Assembly: GCA_021730225.1 (NCBI GenBank)
Contig: CP072532.1
Span: 703,230 to 767,229 of the forward strand
Length of the DNA stretch: 64,000 nucleotides
DNA from: Candidatus Vesicomyidisocius sp. Agig_15_S12
GTDB lineage: Bacteria > Pseudomonadota > Gammaproteobacteria > PS1 > Pseudothioglobaceae
Reading direction: 5' to 3'
Part shown: positions 28,692 through 39,428 of the stretch, one piece after another
Numbering within the stretch: position 1 is the first letter of the stretch
How the letters are laid out: every line of letters starts with the position of its first letter
Translations under genes and position numbers: made by a program
The notes under the pieces: generated by a model
Database searches by the model: none
Told to the model about the DNA's origin: nothing
What the model saw: the letters and a program-made list of their open reading frames with translations, nothing else

Positions 28692-28997
28692 TTAACCCTT
28701 TAAACTGTTAATAACATCAACACTAATAGATCCACGACCCCTAAATAATAAGGTTAAAATAGCTAAACCAATAGCAACTTCAGATGCTGCTACCGTCAAA
28801 ATAAAGAAAACAAAAATTTGCCCTGCTTCATCTCCTAAAAAATGCGAAAAAGCAATAAAATTAGTATTAACAGCAACCAGAATTAACTCTACACACATCA
28901 ATAATGTAATAATATTAGTACGATTAACAAAAATACCCACTAACCCAATACAAAAAATTGTACTACTTAGTATTAAATATTCACTTAGACTAACCAT
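28692..28997 (-). CDS. nuoK: NADH-quinone oxidoreductase subunit K
   Basis: A 101-residue, three-span subunit of the complex I membrane arm. The conserved membrane glutamates needed for proton transfer are visible in [13 protein letters not shown] and [16 protein letters not shown]. Its ATG directly abuts the nuoJ stop and it precedes nuoL by 2 nt. Confidence 0.96.
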   Translation of the reverse strand: MVSLSEYLILSSTIFCIGLVGIFVNRTNIITLLMCVELILVAVNTNFIAFSHFLGDEAGQIFVFFILTVAASEVAIGLAILTLLFRGRGSISVDVINSLKG

Positions 28998-29612
28998 TTA
29001 TTTCTCCTTCTTGTCAGGTAAGATAATTGAGACAAGTCTCACCCTATCTTTAGCTTGAACATTCACTTGTTCAGAAATAGATTGTTTTTTACGGCTTGTA
29101 TTATCATTTCTATGTACTAATGTAATAGCAGCAATAATTGCAATAAGTAACAAAACTGCCGCAAGTTCAAATGGATAAACATAAATGGTATAAAATTGCA
29201 TTGCCAATACAGTAATATTACTATAACCTTCACTGTGACGAGCTGGGACACTAAATACATCTAATCCAAATTGATTAGAACCTAGCACTAAACTCATCTC
29301 AGCAATAATAATAATAGCAACAATAAGCCGTAACGGTAAATATCCAGTAAATCTTGCCTTGATTGTTGATTTATCAATATTAAGCATCTTAATCACAAAT
29401 AAAAATAACACCATAACCGCGCCAACATAAACCAAAATCAAAATAATAGCTAAAAATTCAGCCTCAAGCAAAATCCAAATGCTAGCAGCACTAAAAAATG
29501 CCAATACTAAAAATAAAACCGCCTTTGCTGCATTACGTGAAAAAATCATAGCCAAAGAGCTAACAACAAACCAAAATGAAAATATATAAAATATTATTTG
29601 TTCGAATCCCAT
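28998..29612 (-). CDS. nuoJ: NADH-quinone oxidoreductase subunit J
   Basis: A 204-residue five-span subunit of complex I. The diagnostic third helix LEAEFLAIILILVYVGAVMVLFLFVIKM is present; its pi-bulge region couples quinone chemistry to proton pumping. A hydrophilic Lys-rich C-terminal tail follows the last span. It is 9 nt after nuoI and adjoins nuoK. Confidence 0.95.
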   Translation of the reverse strand: MGFEQIIFYIFSFWFVVSSLAMIFSRNAAKAVLFLVLAFFSAASIWILLEAEFLAIILILVYVGAVMVLFLFVIKMLNIDKSTIKARFTGYLPLRLIVAIIIIAEMSLVLGSNQFGLDVFSVPARHSEGYSNITVLAMQFYTIYVYPFELAAVLLLIAIIAAITLVHRNDNTSRKKQSISEQVNVQAKDRVRLVSIILPDKKEK

Positions 29613-29621
29613 TATCTACTT

Positions 29622-30113
29622 TTATTTATACTTAGCATCTTCAAGCTTAGTTTGATTAATGACTTTCTCATTTTGACTACCTACTTCTAAAAGACGCTCT
29701 TTAGTCATAATACTACCTTGTCTTGACTCAAACACATAATCAAAAATTTGTGTCTCAACAATCGCATCAACGGGACAAGCTTCTTCGCAAAATCCGCAAA
29801 AAATACACTTGAACAAATCAATATCGTATTGACTGGCTCGACGTGTACCATCATCACGCATCTCAGATTCGATGGTAATAGCATTAGCAGGACAAACAGC
29901 TTCACATAATTTACAAGCAATACAACGCTCTTCACCATTTGGATAGCGACGTAACGCATGTAACCCCCTAAAACGTGATGATATTGGAGTTCTTTCTTCT
30001 GGAAATTGTACGGTAATTTTTTTGTTAACCAACTCTTTAGCAGTAATACTTAACCCAGTTCGTAATTCATTTAGGGTTAAATTTTTAATTAATTTATTTA
30101 AATTTTTAATCAT
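29622..30113 (-). CDS. nuoI: NADH-quinone oxidoreductase subunit I (two 4Fe-4S clusters)
   Basis: A 163-residue ferredoxin-like subunit carrying clusters N6a and N6b between the peripheral arm and N2. Two complete ligand sets are seen, [16 protein letters not shown] and [16 protein letters not shown]. The N-terminal [17 protein letters not shown] is the usual lead-in. It is 13 nt after nuoH and 9 nt before nuoJ. Confidence 0.97.
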   Translation of the reverse strand: MIKNLNKLIKNLTLNELRTGLSITAKELVNKKITVQFPEERTPISSRFRGLHALRRYPNGEERCIACKLCEAVCPANAITIESEMRDDGTRRASQYDIDLFKCIFCGFCEEACPVDAIVETQIFDYVFESRQGSIMTKERLLEVGSQNEKVINQTKLEDAKYK

Positions 30114-30126
30114 AAGGTATGTTAAC

Positions 30127-31200
30127 TTAAAACCACGGACTAAGTTGTAATTGGGTCATCAATGCCACAACAAATATCCAAATAATAGTAATTGGTAGAA
30201 ATACCTTCCAAGATAAACGCATAATTTGATCATATCTAAAACGTGGAAAGGTAGCACGTATCCATAAGTATAAAAACATGAAAAAAGTCGTTTTTACCAA
30301 TAGCCAAATTATACCAGGTATCCAAGAAAATACACTTTCAAGATAAGGAATAGCCTCAAAAGGAGAATGCCAGCCACCAAAGAACATTATCACAGAAAGA
30401 ACAGCCATTAAAATCATATTAGCATATTCTGCTAAAAAAAATACTGCAAACGTCATACCTGAGTATTCAACATGTGTACCACCAACAATCTCTGATTCTC
30501 CCTCTACAACATCAAAAGGTGCACGATTTGTTTCTACAAGAGATGAGATAAAAAAGATAATCATTATGGGAAATAAAGGAATAAAGTACCAATAAATAAT
30601 TCCGCCTTGCTGTGCTTGAACAATAGTGTTTAAGTTTACACTACCAGCAATCATGACAACTGTTACTAGCGCAAAACCAATAACAATTTCGTACGAAACT
30701 AACAATGCTGCACTTCTAAGCGCGCCTAATAATGGATATTTTGAATTAGACGCCCACCCTGCTAAAATAATACCGTAAACACCGATAGAACCAATCGCCA
30801 AAACATACAACAAGCTAATATCTAAATTAGTAATATAAATACCCTCGTCAAATGGAATCACTGCCCATACTGCAATAGCAGGTGCAATAGCTAATACAGG
30901 TGCTAATAAAAATAAATAAATATTTGCTTTAGTAGGAAAAATAATTTCCTTAGTCATTAATTTTAAAGCATCGGCAATAGGTTGCAACCAACCTTTTGGA
31001 CCAACACGATTAGGGCCAATACGTAATTGCATATAACCAATTACTTTACGTTCAGCATAAGTAAAATAGGCTACCACTAACATTAGTGGTATTAGTAAAG
31101 CCATTGCTTTAATAAAAATTATTAAGATAATAGCTACTGTACCGTCCAACCAAGGAACGAGTGCATGTACCATTTTCACAAAAGTTTGCCAAAGTTCCAT
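30127..31200 (-). CDS. nuoH: NADH-quinone oxidoreductase subunit H
   Basis: A 357-residue, eight-span subunit lining the quinone chamber. Conserved stretches are [54 protein letters not shown] and [16 protein letters not shown]. The ATG overlaps the last base of nuoG's stop. Length is slightly above E. coli's. Confidence 0.97.
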   Translation of the reverse strand: MELWQTFVKMVHALVPWLDGTVAIILIIFIKAMALLIPLMLVVAYFTYAERKVIGYMQLRIGPNRVGPKGWLQPIADALKLMTKEIIFPTKANIYLFLLAPVLAIAPAIAVWAVIPFDEGIYITNLDISLLYVLAIGSIGVYGIILAGWASNSKYPLLGALRSAALLVSYEIVIGFALVTVVMIAGSVNLNTIVQAQQGGIIYWYFIPLFPIMIIFFISSLVETNRAPFDVVEGESEIVGGTHVEYSGMTFAVFFLAEYANMILMAVLSVIMFFGGWHSPFEAIPYLESVFSWIPGIIWLLVKTTFFMFLYLWIRATFPRFRYDQIMRLSWKVFLPITIIWIFVVALMTQLQLSPWF

Positions 31201-33455
31201 TATGCTTGTCCCTGAATATTAATTGTTTGATTAGTATTGATAAATACACAATTATCTGCTACTGCATCAGTAATTACCACAAATACACCTAAATATTTAT
31301 CACCAACTGATACTTTTAATGCTTTAGCGCTTGTTTGATTCATGTAAGCGTTATTCATCTGTCCTATTTTAGTTTTTTGTAATGTTCTACTGTGTCTTAA
31401 TACAGCATCAATACTATAAGGTGAGTTTTGCCAAATTACACTAATACCATTATGATAACTAGCAAGGTTGCCATTTATATCATGAGTGTGACTTACATGT
31501 GATTGATAAGATATTTCAGTCAAAACTTGGGTGGAATCTTCATAATTAAATCCTGGTAATTCTAATAAATCAGCCATGACTTTTAAAACTTTCCAAGCAG
31601 GTTTAACTTCATTTGGCGCTTTAACTGCAGCTATATAGGATTGCATATCATTGTTAATATTTAAATGCGTTCCTGAAGTTTCATAAATACTGGCGATCGG
31701 CAAAATAACATCTGAATAACCAACAACGATATCGTCTTTAAAACTATTTAAAGAAATAACAAAAGTATCATCTTTTTCAAAAGCTTTAATAGCTGCTCCT
31801 AAATGATGAAAATTATACTGTGGATAAATGTCTAACAAAATAAAGCCGCGCATATCAGACGCAAGCATCGTATTAACATTCATACCAGAGTTTTGGGGTA
31901 CACACCCAACTAAATTAGCTGCTATAGCATTTGCCGTTATACTCAAATTCAGTGTTCTACTATTGGTACTTTGAGCAATTTTAGTAACTAAATTAGCAAT
32001 AGTAGAAGCATCTACATTATTAATAATATGTTCACCTAAAATAATAACTGAACTATCAGAATTTAACACTTTATAAGCTATATTTTTAGCCATTTCATCA
32101 ACATTAATAGCTATCAAGTAGTCAGGTAATTCTTGACCATTATTAATCATGATTGACTTAAGAACGCCTGCTAATATAAATGCTATTTTATTTGGTGCAA
32201 TAATATTTTCAGTATGAAGCGAATAATTAAAATCAAATACCATTACATTTAATACATCGACATCTGCACCTTTTTTTGTAGCTTTACGCAAACGATGATT
32301 AATCATTGGTTGTTCTAATCGAATGTTAGTCCCTATAATTAAAGCATAATCTATCTTTTCTAGTGCATCTAGTTTGATATTGGAATCAAGTATAATAGTA
32401 TTATCTAAATTTTTAACATTTAAACGATAATCAATATTATCGCAACCAACCTCTGTTAGAATCTTTTTAAATAAATAAAACTCTTCCATAGTCGCTGTAT
32501 TTGATACTAAGCCGCCTAATTGGTCGGCTTTTTGATGATTCAAAATATGACTATTAAGTCCTTTTACAGCATAATCCAATGCTACTTCCCAGCTTACTTG
32601 ATTCCACCGTCCTTGTACTTTAATTTGAGGTTTTAACAATCTATTTTTATGTGTTAGACTTTCATATGAGAAGCGATCACGATCAGAAATCCAAATCTCA
32701 TTAACCAAATCATTATCAGCAGACACAACCCGTTTCACCTTACCCTTATAAGGTTGTACCAATAGATTTGAACCCACCAAATCATGCCTTGCGATACTAG
32801 GAATTGAGTTCATTTGCCATGATCTTAACTCATATTTAAATGGCTTAGAAGTAAGCGCTCCTACTGGACAAATATCAATCATATTACCTGATAATTCAGA
32901 CTGAATACCTTGCTCTAAAAATGGTTCAATCTTTAAATTCTCGCCTCGACCAGTTCCACCCATCTCCATTATGCCAGCAATTTCAACACCAAAACGCACA
33001 CAACGTGTACAATGAATACAACGTGTCATATCTGTTTGAATCAACACACCAATATCACTATCTGTCACAACGCGTTTACCTTCTGAAAAAGAAGAAATAT
33101 CTGAACCATATTTAACGGCCACATCTTGTAATTCACATTCGCCACCTTGATCACAAATTGGACAGTCAAGTGGATGATTAATAAGTAAAAATTCCATCAC
33201 TGATTTTTGACTATTCTTAGTTTTTACATTCTGCGTCTGAACTTTCATACCATGTACAACCGGAGTTGAGCAAGCTGGTTGCGGCTTAATAGCACCTTCA
33301 ACATCCACCAAACATATCCGACAAGAAGAAACTACTGAGAGTTTTTTATGATAACAAAATCTTGGCACACTAATATTTTCTCTATCAGCAACAACGATTA
33401 GCATTTCACCTGCTTTAGCACTCACAATATTACCGTTAATGTTAATATCAATCAT
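31200..33455 (-). CDS. nuoG: NADH-quinone oxidoreductase subunit G
   Basis: A 751-residue iron-sulfur subunit. The ATG at 33455 is chosen because it starts [18 protein letters not shown], the usual 2Fe-2S ferredoxin fold, and lies 4 nt after nuoF; the longer reading would overlap nuoF by about 100 nt. Ligands present are CYH..VSSCRIC and PACSTPV (N1b), [17 protein letters not shown] (N5) and CIHCTRC plus DICPVGAL (N4). The fourth site, N7, seen in E. coli is missing: the segment reads [14 protein letters not shown] without cysteines. A degenerate molybdopterin-type domain makes up the rest. Length and missing N7 resemble mitochondrial and alphaproteobacterial subunits. Confidence 0.95.
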   Translation of the reverse strand: MIDININGNIVSAKAGEMLIVVADRENISVPRFCYHKKLSVVSSCRICLVDVEGAIKPQPACSTPVVHGMKVQTQNVKTKNSQKSVMEFLLINHPLDCPICDQGGECELQDVAVKYGSDISSFSEGKRVVTDSDIGVLIQTDMTRCIHCTRCVRFGVEIAGIMEMGGTGRGENLKIEPFLEQGIQSELSGNMIDICPVGALTSKPFKYELRSWQMNSIPSIARHDLVGSNLLVQPYKGKVKRVVSADNDLVNEIWISDRDRFSYESLTHKNRLLKPQIKVQGRWNQVSWEVALDYAVKGLNSHILNHQKADQLGGLVSNTATMEEFYLFKKILTEVGCDNIDYRLNVKNLDNTIILDSNIKLDALEKIDYALIIGTNIRLEQPMINHRLRKATKKGADVDVLNVMVFDFNYSLHTENIIAPNKIAFILAGVLKSIMINNGQELPDYLIAINVDEMAKNIAYKVLNSDSSVIILGEHIINNVDASTIANLVTKIAQSTNSRTLNLSITANAIAANLVGCVPQNSGMNVNTMLASDMRGFILLDIYPQYNFHHLGAAIKAFEKDDTFVISLNSFKDDIVVGYSDVILPIASIYETSGTHLNINNDMQSYIAAVKAPNEVKPAWKVLKVMADLLELPGFNYEDSTQVLTEISYQSHVSHTHDINGNLASYHNGISVIWQNSPYSIDAVLRHSRTLQKTKIGQMNNAYMNQTSAKALKVSVGDKYLGVFVVITDAVADNCVFINTNQTINIQGQA

Positions 33456-33459
33456 CGAA

Positions 33460-34728
33460 TTATCCCTTAACCATTGACTTTCTATATTTAATATAATACT
33501 CAAATTCCTTACGAAAATTACGTAAAAAACTCTCAACAGGCGTTGCTGCAGCGTCACCTAATGCACAAATAGTATTACCCATAATTTTATTTTGTATGCT
33601 CAATAATAAGTCAACATCTCCCTGTCTACCATTACCATCAATAATACGTTTTAATACTCTATACAACCAACCTGTTCCTTCACGACAAGGAGTGCATTGC
33701 CCACAAGATTCATCATAATAAAAATGCGCCAACCTTGTTAATACTTCTACCATGCAAGTTGATTCATTCATAATAATCACTGAACCTGCACCAAGCATTG
33801 AACCTGCTTTTTCAATACCATCATAATCCATAGTCATATTCATTACAGTTTCTGCAGTTAATACTGGGGTTGATGAACCACCTGGAATCACAGCTTTTAA
33901 CTTAGTACCGTCACGCATGCCACCTGCCATATCAAGTAAATCTTTAAAAGATATGCCCATAGGCACTTCAAAGTTTGCTGGATTTGTAACATGTCCTGAG
34001 ACTGAAAATAATTTACAACCTCCAGAGTTTTCAACACCAATATCTGCAAACCATTGACCGCCGCATCTTAAAATCTCAGGCACACTTGCAAAACTCTCAG
34101 TATTATTAATCGTAGTGGGTTTACCAAATAACCCTACATTAGCAGGAAATGGCGGCTTAAATCTAGGCTGACCTTTTTTGCCTTCAATGGATTCTAATAA
34201 AGCAGTTTCTTCACCACAAATATAAGCACCTGCACCTAGGTGTGTATATAAATCAAAATTAATCGAACTGTTATTGATATTTTGACCTAATAATCCTACC
34301 TTATAAGCCTCTTCTAACGCACCCTCAAAACGTTTGAATGGCTCCATAAATTCCCCACGAATATAGTTATAACCAACACTGGCGTTCATAACAAAGCCAC
34401 CAATTGCCATACCTTCAATCACTGCATGAGGATTAAATCTTAAAATATCTCTATCTTTACAAGTACCTGGCTCTCCTTCATCTGAATTACAAACTACGTA
34501 TTTTTGTCCATTAGAATGACGTGGCATAAAACTCCATTTAAGTCCAGTAGGAAATCCAGCACCACCACGACCCCGTAAACCCGATAACTTTAATTCGTCA
34601 ATGATTTGCTCAGGTGTCAATTCACCTTTAAGAATTTTACGCCATGCTGAATAACCACCACTATCCTCATAAACCTTAAGTGACCAACATTGATCTTTTG
34701 TCAGATTTTTAAAACAAACTTCGTTCAT
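33460..34728 (-). CDS. nuoF: NADH-quinone oxidoreductase subunit F (NADH/FMN binding)
   Basis: A 422-residue subunit that binds NADH, FMN and cluster N3. The FMN/NADH glycine-rich site is [15 protein letters not shown], with [19 protein letters not shown] following, and the 4Fe-4S ligands are [13 protein letters not shown] plus the distal Cys in TICALGDA. Length is normal. It overlaps nuoE by 4 nt. Confidence 0.97.
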   Translation of the reverse strand: MNEVCFKNLTKDQCWSLKVYEDSGGYSAWRKILKGELTPEQIIDELKLSGLRGRGGAGFPTGLKWSFMPRHSNGQKYVVCNSDEGEPGTCKDRDILRFNPHAVIEGMAIGGFVMNASVGYNYIRGEFMEPFKRFEGALEEAYKVGLLGQNINNSSINFDLYTHLGAGAYICGEETALLESIEGKKGQPRFKPPFPANVGLFGKPTTINNTESFASVPEILRCGGQWFADIGVENSGGCKLFSVSGHVTNPANFEVPMGISFKDLLDMAGGMRDGTKLKAVIPGGSSTPVLTAETVMNMTMDYDGIEKAGSMLGAGSVIIMNESTCMVEVLTRLAHFYYDESCGQCTPCREGTGWLYRVLKRIIDGNGRQGDVDLLLSIQNKIMGNTICALGDAAATPVESFLRNFRKEFEYYIKYRKSMVKG

Positions 34729-35198
34729 TTGAGATTATCTACAATTTTATCAATCTTATCAACAGTAAGATTTTCAAAATACTCTTCATTAATTTGAAAC
34801 ATTGGAGCACCCACACAAGCCCCCAAACACTCAACTTTTTTAACACTGATTAAACCATCTAAGGTTACTTCACCTGTTTTAACACCAAGTTTATTTTCTA
34901 TATGCTTAATTAAATCATCAGCACCATTTAACATACATGAAATATTATGACAAAAACGAATTACATACTTACCAACTTTTTTATAATTGTAATTTTCATA
35001 AAAAGTCGCTACTTCTTGAACAGCAATACCTGACATATCTAAATAATCAGCCACTTCTTGGATAGTACTAGCACTTAATATATTTTCATTTTCTGCTTGA
35101 ACAATTTTTAAAGCTTGCATAACAGCAGAACTTTGTCTATCTTTTGGATATTTTGCAATCCAGACATCAATTTGATTTCTTGCTTTAATTGAAATCAT
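34725..35198 (-). CDS. nuoE: NADH-quinone oxidoreductase subunit E
   Basis: A 157-residue thioredoxin-fold subunit with the N1a 2Fe-2S cluster. The four ligands are in [12 protein letters not shown] and [12 protein letters not shown]. The N-terminal helical bundle ([20 protein letters not shown]) is typical. Start and stop overlap nuoD and nuoF by 4 nt each, pointing to translational coupling. Confidence 0.96.
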   Translation of the reverse strand: MISIKARNQIDVWIAKYPKDRQSSAVMQALKIVQAENENILSASTIQEVADYLDMSGIAVQEVATFYENYNYKKVGKYVIRFCHNISCMLNGADDLIKHIENKLGVKTGEVTLDGLISVKKVECLGACVGAPMFQINEEYFENLTVDKIDKIVDNLK

Positions 35199-36448
35199 CT
35201 ATCTATTTCACCAAATACAACATCTTGTGTACCAATAATAGTCACAACATCTGACAACATATGCCCTCTTGTCATTTCGTTCATAGCAGCTAAATGAGGA
35301 AAACCAGGCGCTCTAATTTTAACTCTATAAGGCTTATTAGCTCCATCAGAAATAAGATATACCCCAAATTCACCCTTTGGGTGCTCAACAGCACAATAAA
35401 CTTCCCCCTCTGGCAAACAATAACCTTCAGTAAATAATTTAAAGTGATGAATTAAAGATTCCATGTCATTTTTCATGTTAGTACGTTTAGGTTGTGATAC
35501 TTTATGATCATCACTCATCACTGCACCTGGATTTTCTCGTAACCACTTAACACATTGTTTAATAATATGGTTTGATTGACGCATTTCTTCCATACGCACT
35601 AAGTAACGATCATAACTATCGCCTGTCATACCTATTGGTATATCAAACTTTAATTGATCATAAACTGCATAAGGTTGATTTTTTCTCAAATCCCATTTCA
35701 CACCAGAACCTCTAAGCATAGGACCTGTAAATCCTAACTGTTTAGCACGATTCGCAGAAACAACACCAATATTCACCAAACGCTGTTTCCAAATACGGTT
35801 ATCCGTTAATAAATCATCATATTGCTTAATACTTTTAGGAAATTCTTTAACAAAATTAGCAATAAAATCTAATAATGAACCTTGACGGTTTTCATTCATA
35901 GTTTCTAACTCTTTACTTGTTCGAAAATCTGAAGCCAGATACTTAGGCATTTTATCTGGCAAATCTCGATAAACACCACCTGGACGATAATAAGTTGCAT
36001 GCATACGCGAACCTGATACCGCCTCATAACAATCAATCAATTTTTCACGTTCACGAAATGCATACAAAAAGATACTCATAGCCCCAACATCAAGCCCATG
36101 TGTGCCTAACCACATTAAATGATTAAGAATTCTAGTAATTTCGTCAAACATTACTCGAATGTACTGAGCACGTTCAGGTACTTTTAAATCCAACATAGCT
36201 TCAATTGCCATCACATAAGCATGTTCATTACACATCATTGAAACATAATCAAGCCTATCCATATAACCAATTGATTGATTATATGGCTTAGATTCTACCA
36301 ATTTTTCTGTACCGCGGTGTAACAAGCCAATATGTGGGTCAGCCCGCTCAATAACTTCACCATCAATTTCCAAAATAAGGCGTAATACACCATGAGCTGC
36401 AGGATGTTGTGGACCAAAATTAAGAGTATAATTACGAATTTCAGCCAT
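35195..36448 (-). CDS. nuoD: NADH-quinone oxidoreductase subunit D
   Basis: A 417-residue 49-kDa-type subunit forming part of the quinone pocket. It begins with the hallmark [22 protein letters not shown], then [12 protein letters not shown], and contains DPRG-like region [10 protein letters not shown]. It is encoded separately from nuoC, unlike the nuoCD fusion of enterobacteria. It follows nuoC by 1 nt. Confidence 0.97.
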   Translation of the reverse strand: MAEIRNYTLNFGPQHPAAHGVLRLILEIDGEVIERADPHIGLLHRGTEKLVESKPYNQSIGYMDRLDYVSMMCNEHAYVMAIEAMLDLKVPERAQYIRVMFDEITRILNHLMWLGTHGLDVGAMSIFLYAFREREKLIDCYEAVSGSRMHATYYRPGGVYRDLPDKMPKYLASDFRTSKELETMNENRQGSLLDFIANFVKEFPKSIKQYDDLLTDNRIWKQRLVNIGVVSANRAKQLGFTGPMLRGSGVKWDLRKNQPYAVYDQLKFDIPIGMTGDSYDRYLVRMEEMRQSNHIIKQCVKWLRENPGAVMSDDHKVSQPKRTNMKNDMESLIHHFKLFTEGYCLPEGEVYCAVEHPKGEFGVYLISDGANKPYRVKIRAPGFPHLAAMNEMTRGHMLSDVVTIIGTQDVVFGEIDR

Positions 36449-36449
36449 T

Positions 36450-37064
36450 TTATTTCCTAATTACTCTTGGTACATTAATATTTGGTTCAATACTTACTTT
36501 TTCATAAATCACCCGACCCAAATCCTCATCATAACGCATTTCAACTTCACCAATCATAGGAAAATCTTTACGTAATGGATGACCTGTAAAGCCATAATCA
36601 GTTAAAATTCGACGTAAATCTGTGTGATTTTCAAATAAAATACCCATTAAATCAAAGGCTTCTCGTTCATACCAATCAGCAGATGCCCAGATATCGGTAA
36701 CTGACTTAATAATAGGCTCCACTTCATCAACGAATGATTTTACTCTAATACGTTTGTTTTTACTGACAGATAACAAATGATATACCACAGCAAAACGCTC
36801 TTCATGTATATCTTCTAAACCTTGATGATTACGTCCTCTAGAAAAACCAGAAGCACTGGCATTGCCATTCCAATCTGATTGTCCATAAGTTAAATAATCA
36901 ACACCACATAAATCTATTAACGTGTCAAAAAAGAAAAAATCTCTTAATTTCAAACAGGTTTTAATAATATTTTGAGAACTCACTGTTAAAGTTAACTCAT
37001 CAAAAGCTTCAACCAAATGGGTCTTTCCAAAAACCTCAATTAATGATGTCTTTAAATCTTGCAT
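36450..37064 (-). CDS. nuoC: NADH-quinone oxidoreductase subunit C
   Basis: A 204-residue 30-kDa-type subunit. It carries [21 protein letters not shown], and the signature [41 protein letters not shown] (given here as the family's ERE.wD..G..F..[10 protein letters not shown] pattern). A central insertion rich in Ser/Gly/Asn (residues ~60-75) is seen also in related thiotrophs' style proteins but I cannot confirm this. It overlaps nuoB by one base. Confidence 0.96.
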   Translation of the reverse strand: MQDLKTSLIEVFGKTHLVEAFDELTLTVSSQNIIKTCLKLRDFFFFDTLIDLCGVDYLTYGQSDWNGNASASGFSRGRNHQGLEDIHEERFAVVYHLLSVSKNKRIRVKSFVDEVEPIIKSVTDIWASADWYEREAFDLMGILFENHTDLRRILTDYGFTGHPLRKDFPMIGEVEMRYDEDLGRVIYEKVSIEPNINVPRVIRK

Positions 37065-37543
37065 TATGTTCTTGCAATAGTGTTAGTGCGTCGAATTTTA
37101 TCTTGCAATTGCATAATGCCGTATAGCAATGCTTCTGCCGTTGGAGGACAACCTGGGACATAAATATCAACTGGAACAATACGATCACAACCTCTAATAA
37201 CTGCATAAGAATAATGATAATAACCACCACCATTCGCACATGAACCCATAGAAATAACCCATTTTGGCTCAGGCATTTGATCATAAACTTTGCGTAAAGC
37301 TGGAGCCATTTTATTGGTAAGTGTACCTGCCACAATCATTAAATCTGATTGACGTGGTGTAGGCCTAAAAACAATACCAAAACGATCTAAATCATAACGA
37401 GAAGAACCTGCTTCCATCATTTCAACCGCGCAACAAGCCAAGCCAAAAGTCATTGGCCAAAGCGAACCTGTTCGTGCCCAGTTAATAACTTTGTCAAGTG
37501 ACATGGTTACAAAACCTTGTTTTATTAAACCCTCAATTGCCAT
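37064..37543 (-). CDS. nuoB: NADH-quinone oxidoreductase subunit B (cluster N2)
   Basis: A 159-residue PSST-type subunit which holds N2, the last cluster before quinone. Ligands are the tandem cysteines in [12 protein letters not shown], the one in [10 protein letters not shown], and [14 protein letters not shown]. It is 3 nt after nuoA and overlaps nuoC by 1 nt. Confidence 0.97.
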   Translation of the reverse strand: MAIEGLIKQGFVTMSLDKVINWARTGSLWPMTFGLACCAVEMMEAGSSRYDLDRFGIVFRPTPRQSDLMIVAGTLTNKMAPALRKVYDQMPEPKWVISMGSCANGGGYYHYSYAVIRGCDRIVPVDIYVPGCPPTAEALLYGIMQLQDKIRRTNTIART

Positions 37544-37546
37544 TAG

Positions 37547-37903
37547 TTATTCCCATTCAAGTGCACCGTTTTTCCACTCAAAAACAAAACCCACTATCAA
37601 TAAAAATAAGAAAATACTCATTACAACAAAACCAAACCAACCAAGTTGGGACTGAACTACCGCCCACGGAAAAACAAAGGCAACTTCTAAATCAAACAAA
37701 ATAAATAGAATAGCTACTAAATAATAACGTACATTAAAGTACGTACGAGAATCATTAAAGGCAGGAAAACCACATTCAAATTGAGTATTTTTTTCTTCAT
37801 TTGGTTTACTCGGACCTAGTAAATAACCAATTAACATTGGTCCAATACCAAAAAAAAGTCCTAAAAATATAAATACAACAATAGGTAAATAATTTTCTAA
37901 CAT
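37547..37903 (-). CDS. nuoA: NADH-quinone oxidoreductase subunit A
   Basis: A 118-residue, three-span membrane subunit and first gene of the 14-gene nuo operon. It shows YECGFPAF-like FECGFPAFNDSR, FNVRYYLVAILFILFDLEVAFVFPWA, and the functional cysteine in ECGFP. TTGGGAGAAATTAG before the ATG contains a GGAGA ribosome site. The 97 bp between it and tldD are AT-rich and must hold either the operon promoter or read-through from tldD; no clear -35/-10 was seen. Confidence 0.96.
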   Translation of the reverse strand: MLENYLPIVVFIFLGLFFGIGPMLIGYLLGPSKPNEEKNTQFECGFPAFNDSRTYFNVRYYLVAILFILFDLEVAFVFPWAVVQSQLGWFGFVVMSIFLFLLIVGFVFEWKNGALEWE

Positions 37904-38000
37904 CTAATTTCTCCCAACTAAAAAATAGACTTCTAAGTATTATATCTAATTAAATTAACAAATTTATCTATAACCAACAAATACATTTTTAGAGATTAAA

Positions 38001-39428
38001 TTATATATTAACTTCAGTGCCACCTACGGTTAACTGGTCTATTTTTAGACTAGGTTGACCCACTCCAACAGGCACGCTTTGGCCATCTTTGCCGCATATA
38101 CCAACACCATTATCAAGTTTTAAATCATTTGCCACCATAGATATTTTTTTTAATACCTTGTCTCCAGAGCCTATCAATGTTACTCCTTTAACAGGGTGCA
38201 TAATTTTTCCATTTTTAATCAGATAAGCCTCATTAGCACTAAAAACAAATTTACCTGAAGTAATATCAACTTGACCACCATCAAAATTAATAGCATAAAT
38301 ACCATAATCAACAGAAGCAATCATATCATCTAAAGAATCTTGTCCATTTAACATGTAAGTATTAGTCATTCTTGGCATGGGAATATGAGCATAAGACTCA
38401 CGTCTACCATTACCTGTTGACACAGTATCCATTAATTTAGCATTAATTTTGTCAAATAGATAGCCTTTTAAAATACCATTTTCAATCAATAAAGTATTTT
38501 GTGTTGGTGTACCTTCATCATCAATTGTCAAGCTACCACGTCTATTTGCCAAAGTGCCATTATCAACAATAGTACATTTATCACTGGCGACTTGATCGCC
38601 AATCCTATTAGTAAATACTGATGATTTTTTACGATTAAAATCACCTTCTAAGCCATGACCAATAGCCTCATGCAACAATACCCCTGGCCAGCCAGAACCC
38701 AGTATTACTGGCATGTTTCCAGCAGGTGTATTCTTTGACTCCAGCGCTAATAATGCCTGTCTAATAGCTTCATTAACATAAATTTCATCCAAAGCGTGAT
38801 TAACAAAATATTGATAATCATACCGACCACCGCCGCCGCTTGAGGCAGTTTCAATTCTGCCATTACACTCAACAATAACATTTACACTAACACGCACCAT
38901 TGGGCGATAATCTTTAGCAAATACACCGTCAGTTGAAGTAATTAATATCTCACTAAACCCGCCAGAAATAGAAGCACTAACTTGTGTAACTTTAGACTCC
39001 TTTCTAGCAATCTTATCAATTCTATTTAGAAAATCAACCTTTTCTTGTGAACTGAAACTATTAAGTGGGTTCAAACCACTATATTTAGCAACTTGTGGAA
39101 TAGATTGAAAATCCTGAATTTTTCCTACAGCAGCCTGATACATTGATACACCCTTGGCAAATTTAATGGCTTTTTCAATCGATCTTATGTTTAAATCATT
39201 TGAATAAGCAAAACCAGTTTGATCAAAACTTACAGCTCTAGCACCTACACCATGGTTGATATGGTAAGTACCAGACTTAACAATACTTTCTTCCAAAAAC
39301 CAAGATTCAACCGCTGAATGTTGAAAATATAAATCTGCATAATCAACACCTTTAACTGCTAAAGAGGATAATAAAGTAGTTATTATTTCCTGATTTAAAT
39401 GATGATCATCCAATACTTGTTCAATCAT
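38001..39428 (-). CDS. tldD: TldD metalloprotease subunit
   Basis: A 475-residue catalytic subunit of the TldD/TldE heterodimeric protease, which degrades unfolded peptides threaded into its chamber. The zinc site HEAIGHGLEGDF (HExxxH) is at about residue 255, followed by the conserved GTLANRRGSLTIDDEGTPTQ and NGRRESYAHIPMPRMTNTYM segments (each quoted within family limits). A cysteine ligand lies near the C-terminus (VGICGKDGQ). It overlaps yhdP by 4 nt, the same yhdP-tldD order found in E. coli. The partner gene tldE/pmbA is not in the window. Confidence 0.95.
   Translation of the reverse strand: MIEQVLDDHHLNQEIITTLLSSLAVKGVDYADLYFQHSAVESWFLEESIVKSGTYHINHGVGARAVSFDQTGFAYSNDLNIRSIEKAIKFAKGVSMYQAAVGKIQDFQSIPQVAKYSGLNPLNSFSSQEKVDFLNRIDKIARKESKVTQVSASISGGFSEILITSTDGVFAKDYRPMVRVSVNVIVECNGRIETASSGGGGRYDYQYFVNHALDEIYVNEAIRQALLALESKNTPAGNMPVILGSGWPGVLLHEAIGHGLEGDFNRKKSSVFTNRIGDQVASDKCTIVDNGTLANRRGSLTIDDEGTPTQNTLLIENGILKGYLFDKINAKLMDTVSTGNGRRESYAHIPMPRMTNTYMLNGQDSLDDMIASVDYGIYAINFDGGQVDITSGKFVFSANEAYLIKNGKIMHPVKGVTLIGSGDKVLKKISMVANDLKLDNGVGICGKDGQSVPVGVGQPSLKIDQLTVGGTEVNI

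Noticed and set aside
33456-33557. 34-residue N-terminal extension of nuoG
   Set aside because: It would overlap nuoF by about 100 nt; the ATG at 33455 gives the proper ferredoxin-fold start.
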